Shown: one piece after another, positions 17,110-24,783 of the stretch
Layout: each line of letters begins with the position of its first letter
Numbering within the stretch: the first letter of the stretch is position 1
From: Bog-473 sp963817735
GTDB taxonomy: Bacteria; Actinomycetota; Acidimicrobiia; Acidimicrobiales; RAAP-2
Length of the DNA: 64,000 nucleotides
Reading direction: 5' to 3'
Assembly: GCA_963817735.1 (NCBI GenBank)
Contig: CAWFPP010000010.1
Coordinates: 263,925 to 327,924, forward strand
The notes under the pieces: model-generated
What the model saw: only the letters and a program-made list of their open reading frames with translations
What the model was told of the DNA's origin: nothing
Databases searched by the model: none
Made by a program: the position numbers and the translations under genes

Positions 17110-18315
17110 ATGCCCAAGCCCATTGTCGACTTTCCCGTCTTCGACGCCGACAACCACATGTACGAGACGACGGACGCCTTCACGAAGTTCCTCCCCCCCG
17201 AGTACTCGGGGCTGATCAAGTACGTGGAGGTCAACGGGCGCACGAAGATCGCCGTGCGCAACGTGATCTCCGAGTACATCCCCAACCCCACCTTCAACGT
17301 GGTCGGCCGACCGGGCGCGTCGGAGGAACTCTTCAAGCACGGGAACCCCGAAGGGAAGACACGACGCGAGCTGATGGGGGACCCGATTCGCTCGCCCGAG
17401 GCGTTCTTCTCGCCCGAGCCTCGTCTGGCGCTCATGGACGAGCTCGGGCTCGACCGCGCGCTGATGTGGCCGACGCTGGCCAGCTTGCTCGAGGAGCGCC
17501 TGGCCGACGACCCCGATGCCACGCACGTCGTCGTGCACGCGCTGAATCAGTGGATGCACGAGCACTGGACCTTCAACTACGAGGGCCGGATCTTCGCGTC
17601 ACCGGTCATCACGCTGCCCATCGTCGACAAGGCGATCGAGGAACTCGAATGGGTCGTGGAGCGCGGCGCCAAGCTCATCCTCATCAGGCCGGCACCGGTG
17701 CCGGGCTACCGCGGCTACCGCTCCTTCGCGTTGCCCGAGTTCGATCCCTTCTGGCAGCGGGTGACCGAGCTCGACGTCACGGTCGGCATGCACGCCTCCG
17801 ACGACGGCCTCACCCGCTACTACAACCAGTGGGAGGGCATCCAAGGCGGGGAGCATCTCCCGTTCGCCGGCCGCAGGTCGGCCTTCTTGGACATCGCGCA
17901 CACGCAGGGCCGGGGCATCTTCGACACGGTGGCGTCGCTGATCGGCCACGGCCTGCTGAGCCGGTTCCCCTCGTTGCGCATCCTCCCGGTGGAGAACGGC
18001 TCGGCCTGGGTGCGCCCGCTGATCGACGCCATGGGGCGCTCCTACGCGCACGAGCCGGGGATCTACGACGAGGACCCCATCATGGTTCTGAAGCGCAACA
18101 TCTGGATCCACCCGTTCCACGAGGAGGACCCGCGCGGCCTCATCAAGCTGGTGGGCGCGGACCGCGTCGTCTTCGGTTCGGACTACCCGCACATTGAGGG
18201 GATGTCCGAGCCGCTCTCCTACGTCAACGAGCTGGAGGGCTTGTCGCACGACGAGATGGCAATGGTCATGGGCGGCAACCTGGCCGAGGTGATGAAGCTT
18301 CCCTTCGCCGCATAG
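17110..18315 (+). CDS. Amidohydrolase family 2 protein
   Basis: This 401-aa metal-dependent hydrolase or decarboxylase-like protein has an N-terminal FDADNHMYE motif and a His in VTVGMHASDDG. The metal-binding Asp lies in VVFGSDYPHIEG and VENGSAWVRPLIDAM precedes the last strands. The ATG at 17,110 is chosen because GGAGGT lies five bases upstream; the frame is open further but without a ribosome site. With the operator at 17,032 it is probably a separately controlled member of the catabolic set. Confidence 0.9.
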   Translation: MPKPIVDFPVFDADNHMYETTDAFTKFLPPEYSGLIKYVEVNGRTKIAVRNVISEYIPNPTFNVVGRPGASEELFKHGNPEGKTRRELMGDPIRSPEAFFSPEPRLALMDELGLDRALMWPTLASLLEERLADDPDATHVVVHALNQWMHEHWTFNYEGRIFASPVITLPIVDKAIEELEWVVERGAKLILIRPAPVPGYRGYRSFALPEFDPFWQRVTELDVTVGMHASDDGLTRYYNQWEGIQGGEHLPFAGRRSAFLDIAHTQGRGIFDTVASLIGHGLLSRFPSLRILPVENGSAWVRPLIDAMGRSYAHEPGIYDEDPIMVLKRNIWIHPFHEEDPRGLIKLVGADRVVFGSDYPHIEGMSEPLSYVNELEGLSHDEMAMVMGGNLAEVMKLPFAA

Positions 18316-18362
18316 GCGGCCACTTCTCCTTGCCGCTGCCCACCGGCATTCGCACGCGCACG

Positions 18363-18393
18363 GAATCAGTGCACGGATTCCGTGCACTGATTC
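18363..18393. terminator. Hairpin terminator between converging genes
   Basis: A perfect 14-bp stem (GAATCAGTGCACGG against CCGTGCACTGATTC) with a 3-base loop. It lies between the amidohydrolase stop and the stop of the convergent flippase-like gene, which it touches. No T tract is present. Confidence 0.75.
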
Positions 18394-20845
18394 AGATGTA
18401 GTCGCTCCGGCGCATCCAGACCAGCGTCGCCCAGCCCCAGATCGGCGGCAGGTAGGCGGTGCAGAAGCGTTGGATCAAGACCGCGGCCACGGCCTGGTCC
18501 TGCGGAACGCCGGCCGCGGTGAGCCCGGCGATGAGACCGACCTCGACGACACCGGCGCCGCCCGGAACGGGCACGGCGGCACCGATGGTGGCCGCCAGGG
18601 TGATCACCACGATGAGGGTGGCGAAGCTGGCGTGCTCGCCCACGGCGTGGAGCGTGGCCCCGAGACACAGGGCGATGAGGACCTGGCTGCACAGGGATCC
18701 ACCGAGGACGTAGCCGATCTTCCGTGGTTCCACCGCGATGGCCTTGATGTCGCTCCAGATCCTGACGAGGTGGGGCCGGGCCTTCTCCGCCGCCAGGCGC
18801 CGCACCTTGGGCACGAACGTCACGACCCCCACGAGGACGGCGACGACGAGGACGACAATGAGGATGATCCAGACAGCGCCCTGGTGGCTCCCACCGTCGT
18901 TCGAAGTCGGCTCATGGAAATCACCCAGGGCGAAGGGGATGCACACCAGGAACAGAGCCGCCTTCATCACCCAGCTCGCCGTCCCCGCGATGGCTCCCGA
19001 GCTGATGGCTGCCGACGCGTCCAGGCCCTGGCGTTGGAAGAAGCGGACGCGGACGCCGAAGACCGCGGCGTCACCCCCGACGAAGGACGTGAACATGTTG
19101 GAGGTCTCGAGCGCAACGCAGCGCCCGAAGGGCAGCGGGCCCCTCACGGCGCCGGTCAGCGCCCAGGCGCCGGTGACCACCGGCAGTTGCGCCAGGACGA
19201 AGGCCGCGGCGACCCAGCCCCAGGCGGCGCCCCGGATGACGCTCAGCGAGCCCGCCGCATCGGTGAGCACGCCGATGATCAGCCAGAGGCCGACCAGGCT
19301 GCCCACCACCATCAGCAGGTTGGGCCAGCTGATGCGCTTTGCCTCGACCAGTTTCGGTGCCTCGACCCCGGCGGCGCCGGCGAGCGCCTCACGCAGCGAC
19401 TTGAGGAAGCCCTTGTGCGACCGGGCTCTGCGCTCGGTCTCGGGGTCGAGCGCAGAGCGCTGCAAGCAGGTGAGGACGGCCTCGATCGTCTCCGTGTCGA
19501 GCACGCGGCACGTCGCGGCGACGGCGCGTTCGACGCCGACCACCACCGCCACGGCGGCCACCGCGGCGGCCAGGTCGCGATCGGTGCGCATGGCCGGGGC
19601 CGAGGCCGAGGCGCACCGGAAGTCGCGCAGCAACGGACCCGGCGCGGTGACCACCAGCGTCTCCGGGCTCAGCGCGCCGTGGGAGATGCCGGCCTGGCGC
19701 AGCAACAGCACGGAGTGCAGGAAGCCGTCGACGTCGTCGTCGCGAACCTCGACCCCTTCCAGTTGGGAGAGCCGGCGTCCAGCGGGTAGCCGCGTGACCA
19801 ACGCGGCATCGCGGGCCGGCCCGCAGCGCCCGGCCGCCACGACCTCGGGAACACGCGTGCCGGCGTGGGCCGCCAGGAACGTCAGGTAGGCCTCGTGCTC
19901 CACCTGCTGGAGCCGGTTGATCATGAGGGTCGGTCCCGAATCGCGGTAGATGCAGAAGCGCCATACCTTGCGCAGCCACTGCGCGTCGGCGGCGTCGCGC
20001 CCGTAGACGGCGAGTTCGAGCGGGCGGCCCGCCGTGTCGGTGCCCGCGAACGAGGCGACGCCCCATTCCTGACGTTCCATGGTGCTGAGTCCCTCCACCT
20101 CTATCTGCAGATCGCGCACGGCTTCGGTGACCTCCGCAGCGGACGGGAGCCCGTTGGGAGCGCCCATGGCGAGGTGGCATGCGGCCGCGGTACCCCACCC
20201 GACGATGACGGCGGCGATCACGCCGAGCGGCAGTCCGTAGGCGCCGACGACTGCGCAGAGCCCGGCCAGCGCTATGGCGCCGATCACGAGGCGGTGCATC
20301 GGGCGGCTCAGGTACGGCAGCCCCGCCAGGGCCACCGCGGTGGCGATGGCGAGCTGCACGATGGGAAACCGTGGGTCGAAGCCGGAGAACTCCGCAATGG
20401 GCGCACGCCCGGCGGCGGGGCCCAGCAGCGCGTCGAGCAGCAGGCAGACGAGGAGTGCGCCCACGCCGGCCACGGCCATCTGGCGCACGGCCGTCAGGCG
20501 CGGCACGAGCAGGCCGATCAGGACCAGGGTCACGATCACGCCGATCGACCCGGCGAACCAGATGGCCGTGATCAACCACTGGATGCCGACCGGTGGAGGG
20601 GTGAGGAGCTCGGTGAGGTGGATCTCCACGGAGGTGTTGGCCTGCGCCAGCGGCACGCAGATGACGAGGAGCACGACGGCGAGGCCGACGCGCACGGCGT
20701 CCGAGGCCCGCCGCCGGGTGGTGCCACCGCCGTGCGGCCCGAGGAGCATTGAGCGGACCCGCTGGCTCCACGAGGTGTGGCCCACATCCTCCGGGACGGA
20801 CGTCAGCTCCGCGCTGCCCGCTCCGGCTGACCCCATGACCTTCAT
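18392..20845 (-). CDS. Flippase-like (LPG synthase TM / UPF0104) protein with pseudokinase-like middle domain
   Basis: This 817-aa membrane protein has about seven N-terminal helices (~50-230), a soluble kinase/APH-like domain (~245-490) and a C-terminal UPF0104/MprF-type flippase domain (~495-815). The last domain includes ETSNMFTSFVGGDAAVFGVR and VPVPGGAGVVEVGLIAGL. The kinase-like part keeps the layout (GISHGALSPETLVV, LLRDF) but has Ala where catalytic HxD needs Asp, so catalysis is unlikely. It may move or sense a lipid-linked precursor. Start at 20,845 is uncertain (ATG at 20,836 possible); the longer open frame upstream covers the divergent promoter and was rejected. Confidence 0.8.
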   Translation of the reverse strand: MKVMGSAGAGSAELTSVPEDVGHTSWSQRVRSMLLGPHGGGTTRRRASDAVRVGLAVVLLVICVPLAQANTSVEIHLTELLTPPPVGIQWLITAIWFAGSIGVIVTLVLIGLLVPRLTAVRQMAVAGVGALLVCLLLDALLGPAAGRAPIAEFSGFDPRFPIVQLAIATAVALAGLPYLSRPMHRLVIGAIALAGLCAVVGAYGLPLGVIAAVIVGWGTAAACHLAMGAPNGLPSAAEVTEAVRDLQIEVEGLSTMERQEWGVASFAGTDTAGRPLELAVYGRDAADAQWLRKVWRFCIYRDSGPTLMINRLQQVEHEAYLTFLAAHAGTRVPEVVAAGRCGPARDAALVTRLPAGRRLSQLEGVEVRDDDVDGFLHSVLLLRQAGISHGALSPETLVVTAPGPLLRDFRCASASAPAMRTDRDLAAAVAAVAVVVGVERAVAATCRVLDTETIEAVLTCLQRSALDPETERRARSHKGFLKSLREALAGAAGVEAPKLVEAKRISWPNLLMVVGSLVGLWLIIGVLTDAAGSLSVIRGAAWGWVAAAFVLAQLPVVTGAWALTGAVRGPLPFGRCVALETSNMFTSFVGGDAAVFGVRVRFFQRQGLDASAAISSGAIAGTASWVMKAALFLVCIPFALGDFHEPTSNDGGSHQGAVWIILIVVLVVAVLVGVVTFVPKVRRLAAEKARPHLVRIWSDIKAIAVEPRKIGYVLGGSLCSQVLIALCLGATLHAVGEHASFATLIVVITLAATIGAAVPVPGGAGVVEVGLIAGLTAAGVPQDQAVAAVLIQRFCTAYLPPIWGWATLVWMRRSDYI

Positions 20846-21019
20846 GTCGGTAGGCCGTCCCGGCGTCTTGCGCTTGCGGGCCCCGCACCAGCTGGCATGG
20901 CTGCAATCTTGTCCTTTCCGGAGCTCCTGTCCTGGGAATATGTCCGTCACCGCCCGGGTCCGGCCTAAAATCCCTAAATACGATTGACTTAGTCGGGTAT
21001 AGCCCGTATCCTCTCCTGG

Positions 21020-21553
21020 ATGCTCCCCCCGGCCCCAGGCCGCCTCGACCCCCAGGAAGTGGCGAGCCGGCTCGCCCCGGCCGTGCACTGGCCGGGAGCG
21101 TTGGACGCCGAACGTCGCTCGTGGCGTCTGATGGCGCGGACGGCCGACTTCGACGCCTGGCTGATCGCCTGGCCGAGCGGGGGGAGAGTGGAACTCCATG
21201 ACCACGGCGCCTCTGCGGGAGCGGTCAGCGTGATCAGCGGCACCCTGGTGGAAGCCGTGCCGTGGCGCGACGACACCGGCCGGCTCTCCCTGGTCCGCCA
21301 GGAGCTGCGGGCGGGGTCCACGCTCGGATTCGGCGCGGGCCACGTGCACGACGTGACCAACGAGTCCGACGGGCACACGCTCAGCCTGCACGTCTACAGC
21401 CCCGCCCTGACCACCATGACCTTCTACGAGGTGGCCGCAGAGCAACTCGCGCCGCGCCAGGTGCTCTGGTCCGCCGACGGCAGCGGCGAATCCGCGCACG
21501 CCGCGCCCGGAGCCGGGAGCGGGACGGGCAGCGCAGCGGCCGCTGCCCGGTGA
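21020..21553 (+). CDS. Cysteine dioxygenase-type cupin
   Basis: This 177-aa cupin of the cysteine dioxygenase type I family carries the metal triad as HDHG (~61-64) and a later His in GAGHVHDVTN. The aromatic HVYSP block follows. The family oxidises a thiol such as cysteine to its sulfinate. The following rhodanese gene is coupled by GTGA, pairing thiol oxidation with sulfur transfer. TATCCT seven bases before the ATG suggests a leaderless message. The Ala/Gly-rich C-terminal tail looks unstructured. Confidence 0.85.
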   Translation: MLPPAPGRLDPQEVASRLAPAVHWPGALDAERRSWRLMARTADFDAWLIAWPSGGRVELHDHGASAGAVSVISGTLVEAVPWRDDTGRLSLVRQELRAGSTLGFGAGHVHDVTNESDGHTLSLHVYSPALTTMTFYEVAAEQLAPRQVLWSADGSGESAHAAPGAGSGTGSAAAAAR

Positions 21554-21999
21554 GCGCCCGCAGCACCGACGATCTGCTGGCCCAGGCCCGGAGCAGTATC
21601 CGACGGGTCGAGCCCGATCAGCTCGAGTCGCTCCGCGCCGGCGGCGCGCTGGTGGTCGACATACGGCCCGCGGCCCAGCGGGCCGCCGAGGGTGAGCTCG
21701 GATTCGGCATCGTCGTCGAGCGCAACGTGCTCGAGTGGCGCTTCGACCTGACCGGCAGCCATGCGCTACCCGAGGTCCGTCGCTACGACCAGCCCGTGGT
21801 GGTGGTGTGTTCGGAGGGCTACGCCTCCAGCCTGGCGGCGGACTCGCTCCGCCGCTTGGGGTTCACCGAGGCGGGGGACCTGGCCGGTGGCTACCAGGCC
21901 TGGCGCCGCTGGCGTGAAGGGACCGCCTCGGGGGCAGCTCCCGGCGTCTCCTGGGAGCGCGCCGGGGAGATTCCGGCGCAGCCGTTCACGGCCGGGTGA
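21550..21999 (+). CDS. Rhodanese-like sulfurtransferase
   Basis: This 149-aa single-domain rhodanese has the CDC25-like opening VEPDQLESLRAGGALVVDIRP, the active-site loop VVVVCSEGYASS with the catalytic Cys, and the GGYQAWRRW ending. It transfers sulfane sulfur to a thiophilic acceptor. Its GTG start overlaps the dioxygenase stop (GTGA). Its 3' end overlaps the converging remnant at 21,986. Confidence 0.88.
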   Translation: MSARSTDDLLAQARSSIRRVEPDQLESLRAGGALVVDIRPAAQRAAEGELGFGIVVERNVLEWRFDLTGSHALPEVRRYDQPVVVVCSEGYASSLAADSLRRLGFTEAGDLAGGYQAWRRWREGTASGAAPGVSWERAGEIPAQPFTAG

Positions 22000-22162
22000 A
22001 GCGCGGGGCCGCCTCCCCGCGGAGTCGCCCCGGCGGCAGCAGGCGGCCACAGGCCACGAGCGCCAGGGCCTGCGCCGGGCCCACCAGCGGCGCACCGGCA
22101 CCGGTCGACCACTCCAGGTCGTCCGCCTGCAACTGCACATCGCTGAGGTCCGGTATCCCTGC
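21986..22162 (-). pseudogene. C-terminal remnant of a mycothiol-dependent isomerase-family protein
   Basis: Fifty-eight codons end with the pattern LQADDLEWSTGAGAPLVG, PAQALALVACGR and LRGEAAPRF. This is the usual tail of MDMPI-type (maleylpyruvate isomerase / TIGR03083) proteins of actinobacteria. The upstream part is missing: the frame meets a stop exactly where the GC-rich segment ends. It is evidence that segment I is cut here rather than ending at a natural gene boundary. Confidence 0.6.
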
Positions 22163-22170
22163 TTAGCTCC
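22155..22170. other. Join between actinobacterial-like and Acidobacteria-like DNA
   Basis: Left of this point a minus-strand isomerase gene loses its front. Right of it a plus-strand acidobacterial gene lacks its front. Base composition drops abruptly. No inverted repeat, target duplication or transposase is present. A chimeric assembly join is the simplest explanation. Confidence 0.7.
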
Positions 22171-22968
22171 GCAACAAACAATCAAGCCGATTCGATCGGT
22201 TATTACGTGCTCAGCGGGGAATACGGAGGGTTCTCAATTGCTGGGGATTACACCTGTAGTGCCGGCCACCAGGTGTATGTTTACGCGCGAGGCGGCAACA
22301 GCGGCGACGACGGGCCGAACTCCGCCATCGGCTTGATGGCTTCGCTCGGTGCATGCCCGGAAGCCGGAAATTTCGACACTGCCGCGCCTTTCGTGTTCGT
22401 GAACGAAGTGACAACGGTTGCGGCGGCCTATGCGATGGCCGGAATTGCCACGGACGCGACACACGCCGTCAGTTCCCATGCTGCATCGATGGGCATGGCC
22501 AACGCCGCCGACCTTGCGAATATTGCCACGGGAGTGGCCAACGCCGCTTTGCCTTCCAGGCCCGAAATCCAACTTCCACAGACTAAGATTCATACCCTCG
22601 CGAACATCCTGTCCGCGTGCATCAACTCCAGTTCGCCCAACTCAAGTAGTTGCGCCGCTCTGTTCAGCAACGCGCGGAGCAATGGTACGTCTGGAACGAC
22701 CCCTGACGACACGGCGACTGCCGCGATAAATATCGCGCGCAATCCGCACGCAAACATCGCTGGTCTATACAGACTCCAACCAAGGCTGGCGGCTCCATTC
22801 CTTCCCGCGCTGGAGTCTGCACCAGAGGATTTCGACCTCTCGTTCGCCGCGGAGGAATCGACGAACTCCATCGCGGCGCGATCGCTGCGTGAGGCATGCC
22901 TGTCACGCAGCTTGTGCGGAAAAGGCATGCTGCAAGAACAGGCGGATCTAAAAGATGCTCCGTTCTAA
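22165..22968 (+). CDS. Acidobacterial surface/secreted protein, N-terminus missing
   Basis: The frame is open across the join, and the coding pattern begins at about 22,165 (ATNNQADSIGYYVLSGEYG). It continues with DYTCSAGHQVYVYARGGNSG, an FVNEVTTVAAAYAMAG helix, QTKIHTLANILSACINSS and TATAAINIARNPHANIAGLY. This family is abundant in Acidobacteria, usually as large exported proteins followed by Ig-like or NHL repeats. Its function is unknown. The C-terminal ~130 bp looks degraded (RSLREACLSRSLCGKGM), so the 3' end may also be altered. Confidence 0.65.
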   Translation, partial: SSATNNQADSIGYYVLSGEYGGFSIAGDYTCSAGHQVYVYARGGNSGDDGPNSAIGLMASLGACPEAGNFDTAAPFVFVNEVTTVAAAYAMAGIATDATHAVSSHAASMGMANAADLANIATGVANAALPSRPEIQLPQTKIHTLANILSACINSSSPNSSSCAALFSNARSNGTSGTTPDDTATAAINIARNPHANIAGLYRLQPRLAAPFLPALESAPEDFDLSFAAEESTNSIAARSLREACLSRSLCGKGMLQEQADLKDAPF

Positions 22969-23141
22969 TTGCTCATTTGTTCTGAGTCGGCACGCACTTC
23001 AGGGCGACCGGTCGAAAATGCCGGATACGTGCGTCGATTCTGTCGGTGGTGTCTGTGTCCATGAGATTTGCGACACGATGTGGCCGGACATTGTCTCTAA
23101 AGTAGTGGTGGGGTACTTACGAAGTCCCAGGGAGTGTACAT

Positions 23142-23843
23142 ATGCGTGCCTCTAGCCTGCTCGGTCTTTCCCTCTGTTTTGTGTTTACCACCGCGCCAGC
23201 AATCTCGCAGGAAATTTCGGTTGGCAGCGTTCGTACCAATATCGAAGGCATTGAAATTCCGCCGGTCCCCAACGTGCCATTCACAGCCAAAGTAGTGGTC
23301 ACCTGGAACCAACCACTTGTGGGAGGGGGCATTGCATCGCGAAAGTATTACACGATGGTGGCACGCGACTCTCAAGGACGTGTGCGCCGCGAAACGCGCG
23401 TATTCGTTAATGCGAATTCCGGTGAAGACCCTCCGCTGAGAAGCTTCACGATATTCGATCCTGTCTCCGGCACGCGCACGATTTGTACCAAGGCTTCGAT
23501 GACTTGCGCTACCAGCCCCTTTGATGTACACGCGATGTTGACGGAAAATACTGGCGATAATGGTAACGGAAAGCGCGAGAACCTTGGCCAGCAGACCATG
23601 CAGGGTTTGCCGGTGACCGGCACGCGGGAGACGGTGTCGAATGCCTCGGGCACGCGGGTGGGCCTACGTCGCACGGATGTCTGGTATTCTTCCGACCTGC
23701 ACATGGCCCTCTCCGTGATTCGGAGCGATCAGCAGTTAGGGGAAGTAACACTCAACGTGACAAATCTTGTGCGGGGAGAGCCCGAGGCAATGTGGATGGA
23801 AATCCCGGCTGGATACCGGGTAATGGGCGCCAGCACGCCGTAG
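23142..23843 (+). CDS. Secreted hypothetical protein (Acidobacteria-like)
   Basis: This 233-aa protein has a clear signal peptide (LLGLSLCFVFTTAPAISQ). The mature region is beta-rich, with VPFTAKVVVTWNQPL, RDSQGRVRRETRVF and FTIFDPVSGTRTICTK. It matches the general pattern of short secreted acidobacterial proteins of unknown role. GGGAG lies eight bases before the ATG. The gene is intact, unlike the two loci that follow it. Confidence 0.75.
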   Translation: MRASSLLGLSLCFVFTTAPAISQEISVGSVRTNIEGIEIPPVPNVPFTAKVVVTWNQPLVGGGIASRKYYTMVARDSQGRVRRETRVFVNANSGEDPPLRSFTIFDPVSGTRTICTKASMTCATSPFDVHAMLTENTGDNGNGKRENLGQQTMQGLPVTGTRETVSNASGTRVGLRRTDVWYSSDLHMALSVIRSDQQLGEVTLNVTNLVRGEPEAMWMEIPAGYRVMGASTP

Positions 23844-23934
23844 TGGGGTGGTAAGACGCAGAGGTTGAGATCCTTCGTCACAAAAGACGCTCCTCAGGAA
23901 GACAGCGCGGTGTTCTTAAGGAGAGTGGGACAGT

Positions 23935-24756
23935 ATGTGGCGACACAGGACTGAGTGTTTATTGCTGCTTGCCACGCTGTTCATTCTTGGGTTCATGGCC
24001 GTGGATGCGAATGCACAGGCAAGCGACGCGGTCACGGTGCGCAGCGATTCATGGAGTATTGTGCCGGTTGTCACGGTGCCGATGCCAAGGGCGGGGACAA
24101 AGCTCCCGCGCTCTATTTCTGCGGCGAACCCCGTCAATCGCTCCGACTCAGAACTTTTTCGAATTGTGCACGATGGGACAAAGGGCGGGATGCCACCCTT
24201 CGCCCAGATCGGCGATGCAAACATCAGAGCCGTGGTGCAATTCCTCAGGAGGCTCGAAAACAACACGCGTCTCGAAGTCCGGCTCGGCAGAGGTGGCCGT
24301 CACGGGAGACGTCGATGCCGGGCCGGGCATTGTATTTTGGCAAGGCGCAATGCTCCACAGTGCCATCTGATGCAAGGAAAGGGCGGGTTTATCGCGAGAA
24401 GTCTGACAGCCTACGGCCGGAACGCACGTCGCCGATGAGATCCTGCACGCCATCACGACTCCGGATACTCCGCTCGTGCCTTCATCGCAAGTAGTGACGG
24501 TGACGACCAGCACCGGGCAGAAGCTGACTGGCGTGCTGCGAAACGAGGACAACTTTAACCTGGAACTGCAGAGCGAAGACGGCCGCTATCATTTGCTGGC
24601 GCAGGAGCGACGTCACGGACGTGCACTACACCGAGACACTCGCTGATGCCGCGTGACTACGGCACGCGGCTTTCGCCAAAGGAACTCAATGACATTGTGA
24701 GTTTTCTGATTGCCGCGAGCAAAAATCCGCGCCCGGAGAAGGTGGACAGTCGATGA
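23935..24756 (+). pseudogene. c-type cytochrome, multiply frameshifted
   Basis: Pieces in different frames assemble into one exported cytochrome. They are a signal peptide (LLLATLFILGFMAVDANAQ), a haem site with CAGCH near 24,060, and the fragment ELFRIVHDGTKGGMPPFAQI. A second site follows near 24,345-24,380 where CST and HLMQGKGGFIA fall in different frames. The end reads SPKELNDIVSFLIAASKNP. At least four frame changes are needed. In Acidobacteria this protein pairs with the PQQ dehydrogenase that follows and takes its electrons. Sequencing indels or true decay are both possible. Confidence 0.7.
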
Positions 24757-24783
24757 CTTGCCCGGAACTGGGCGGCACTGAAA

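Noticed and set aside
20846..21499. Upstream extension of the flippase-like protein
   Set aside because: It runs through the divergent promoter and the dioxygenase gene on the other strand without recognisable domains.
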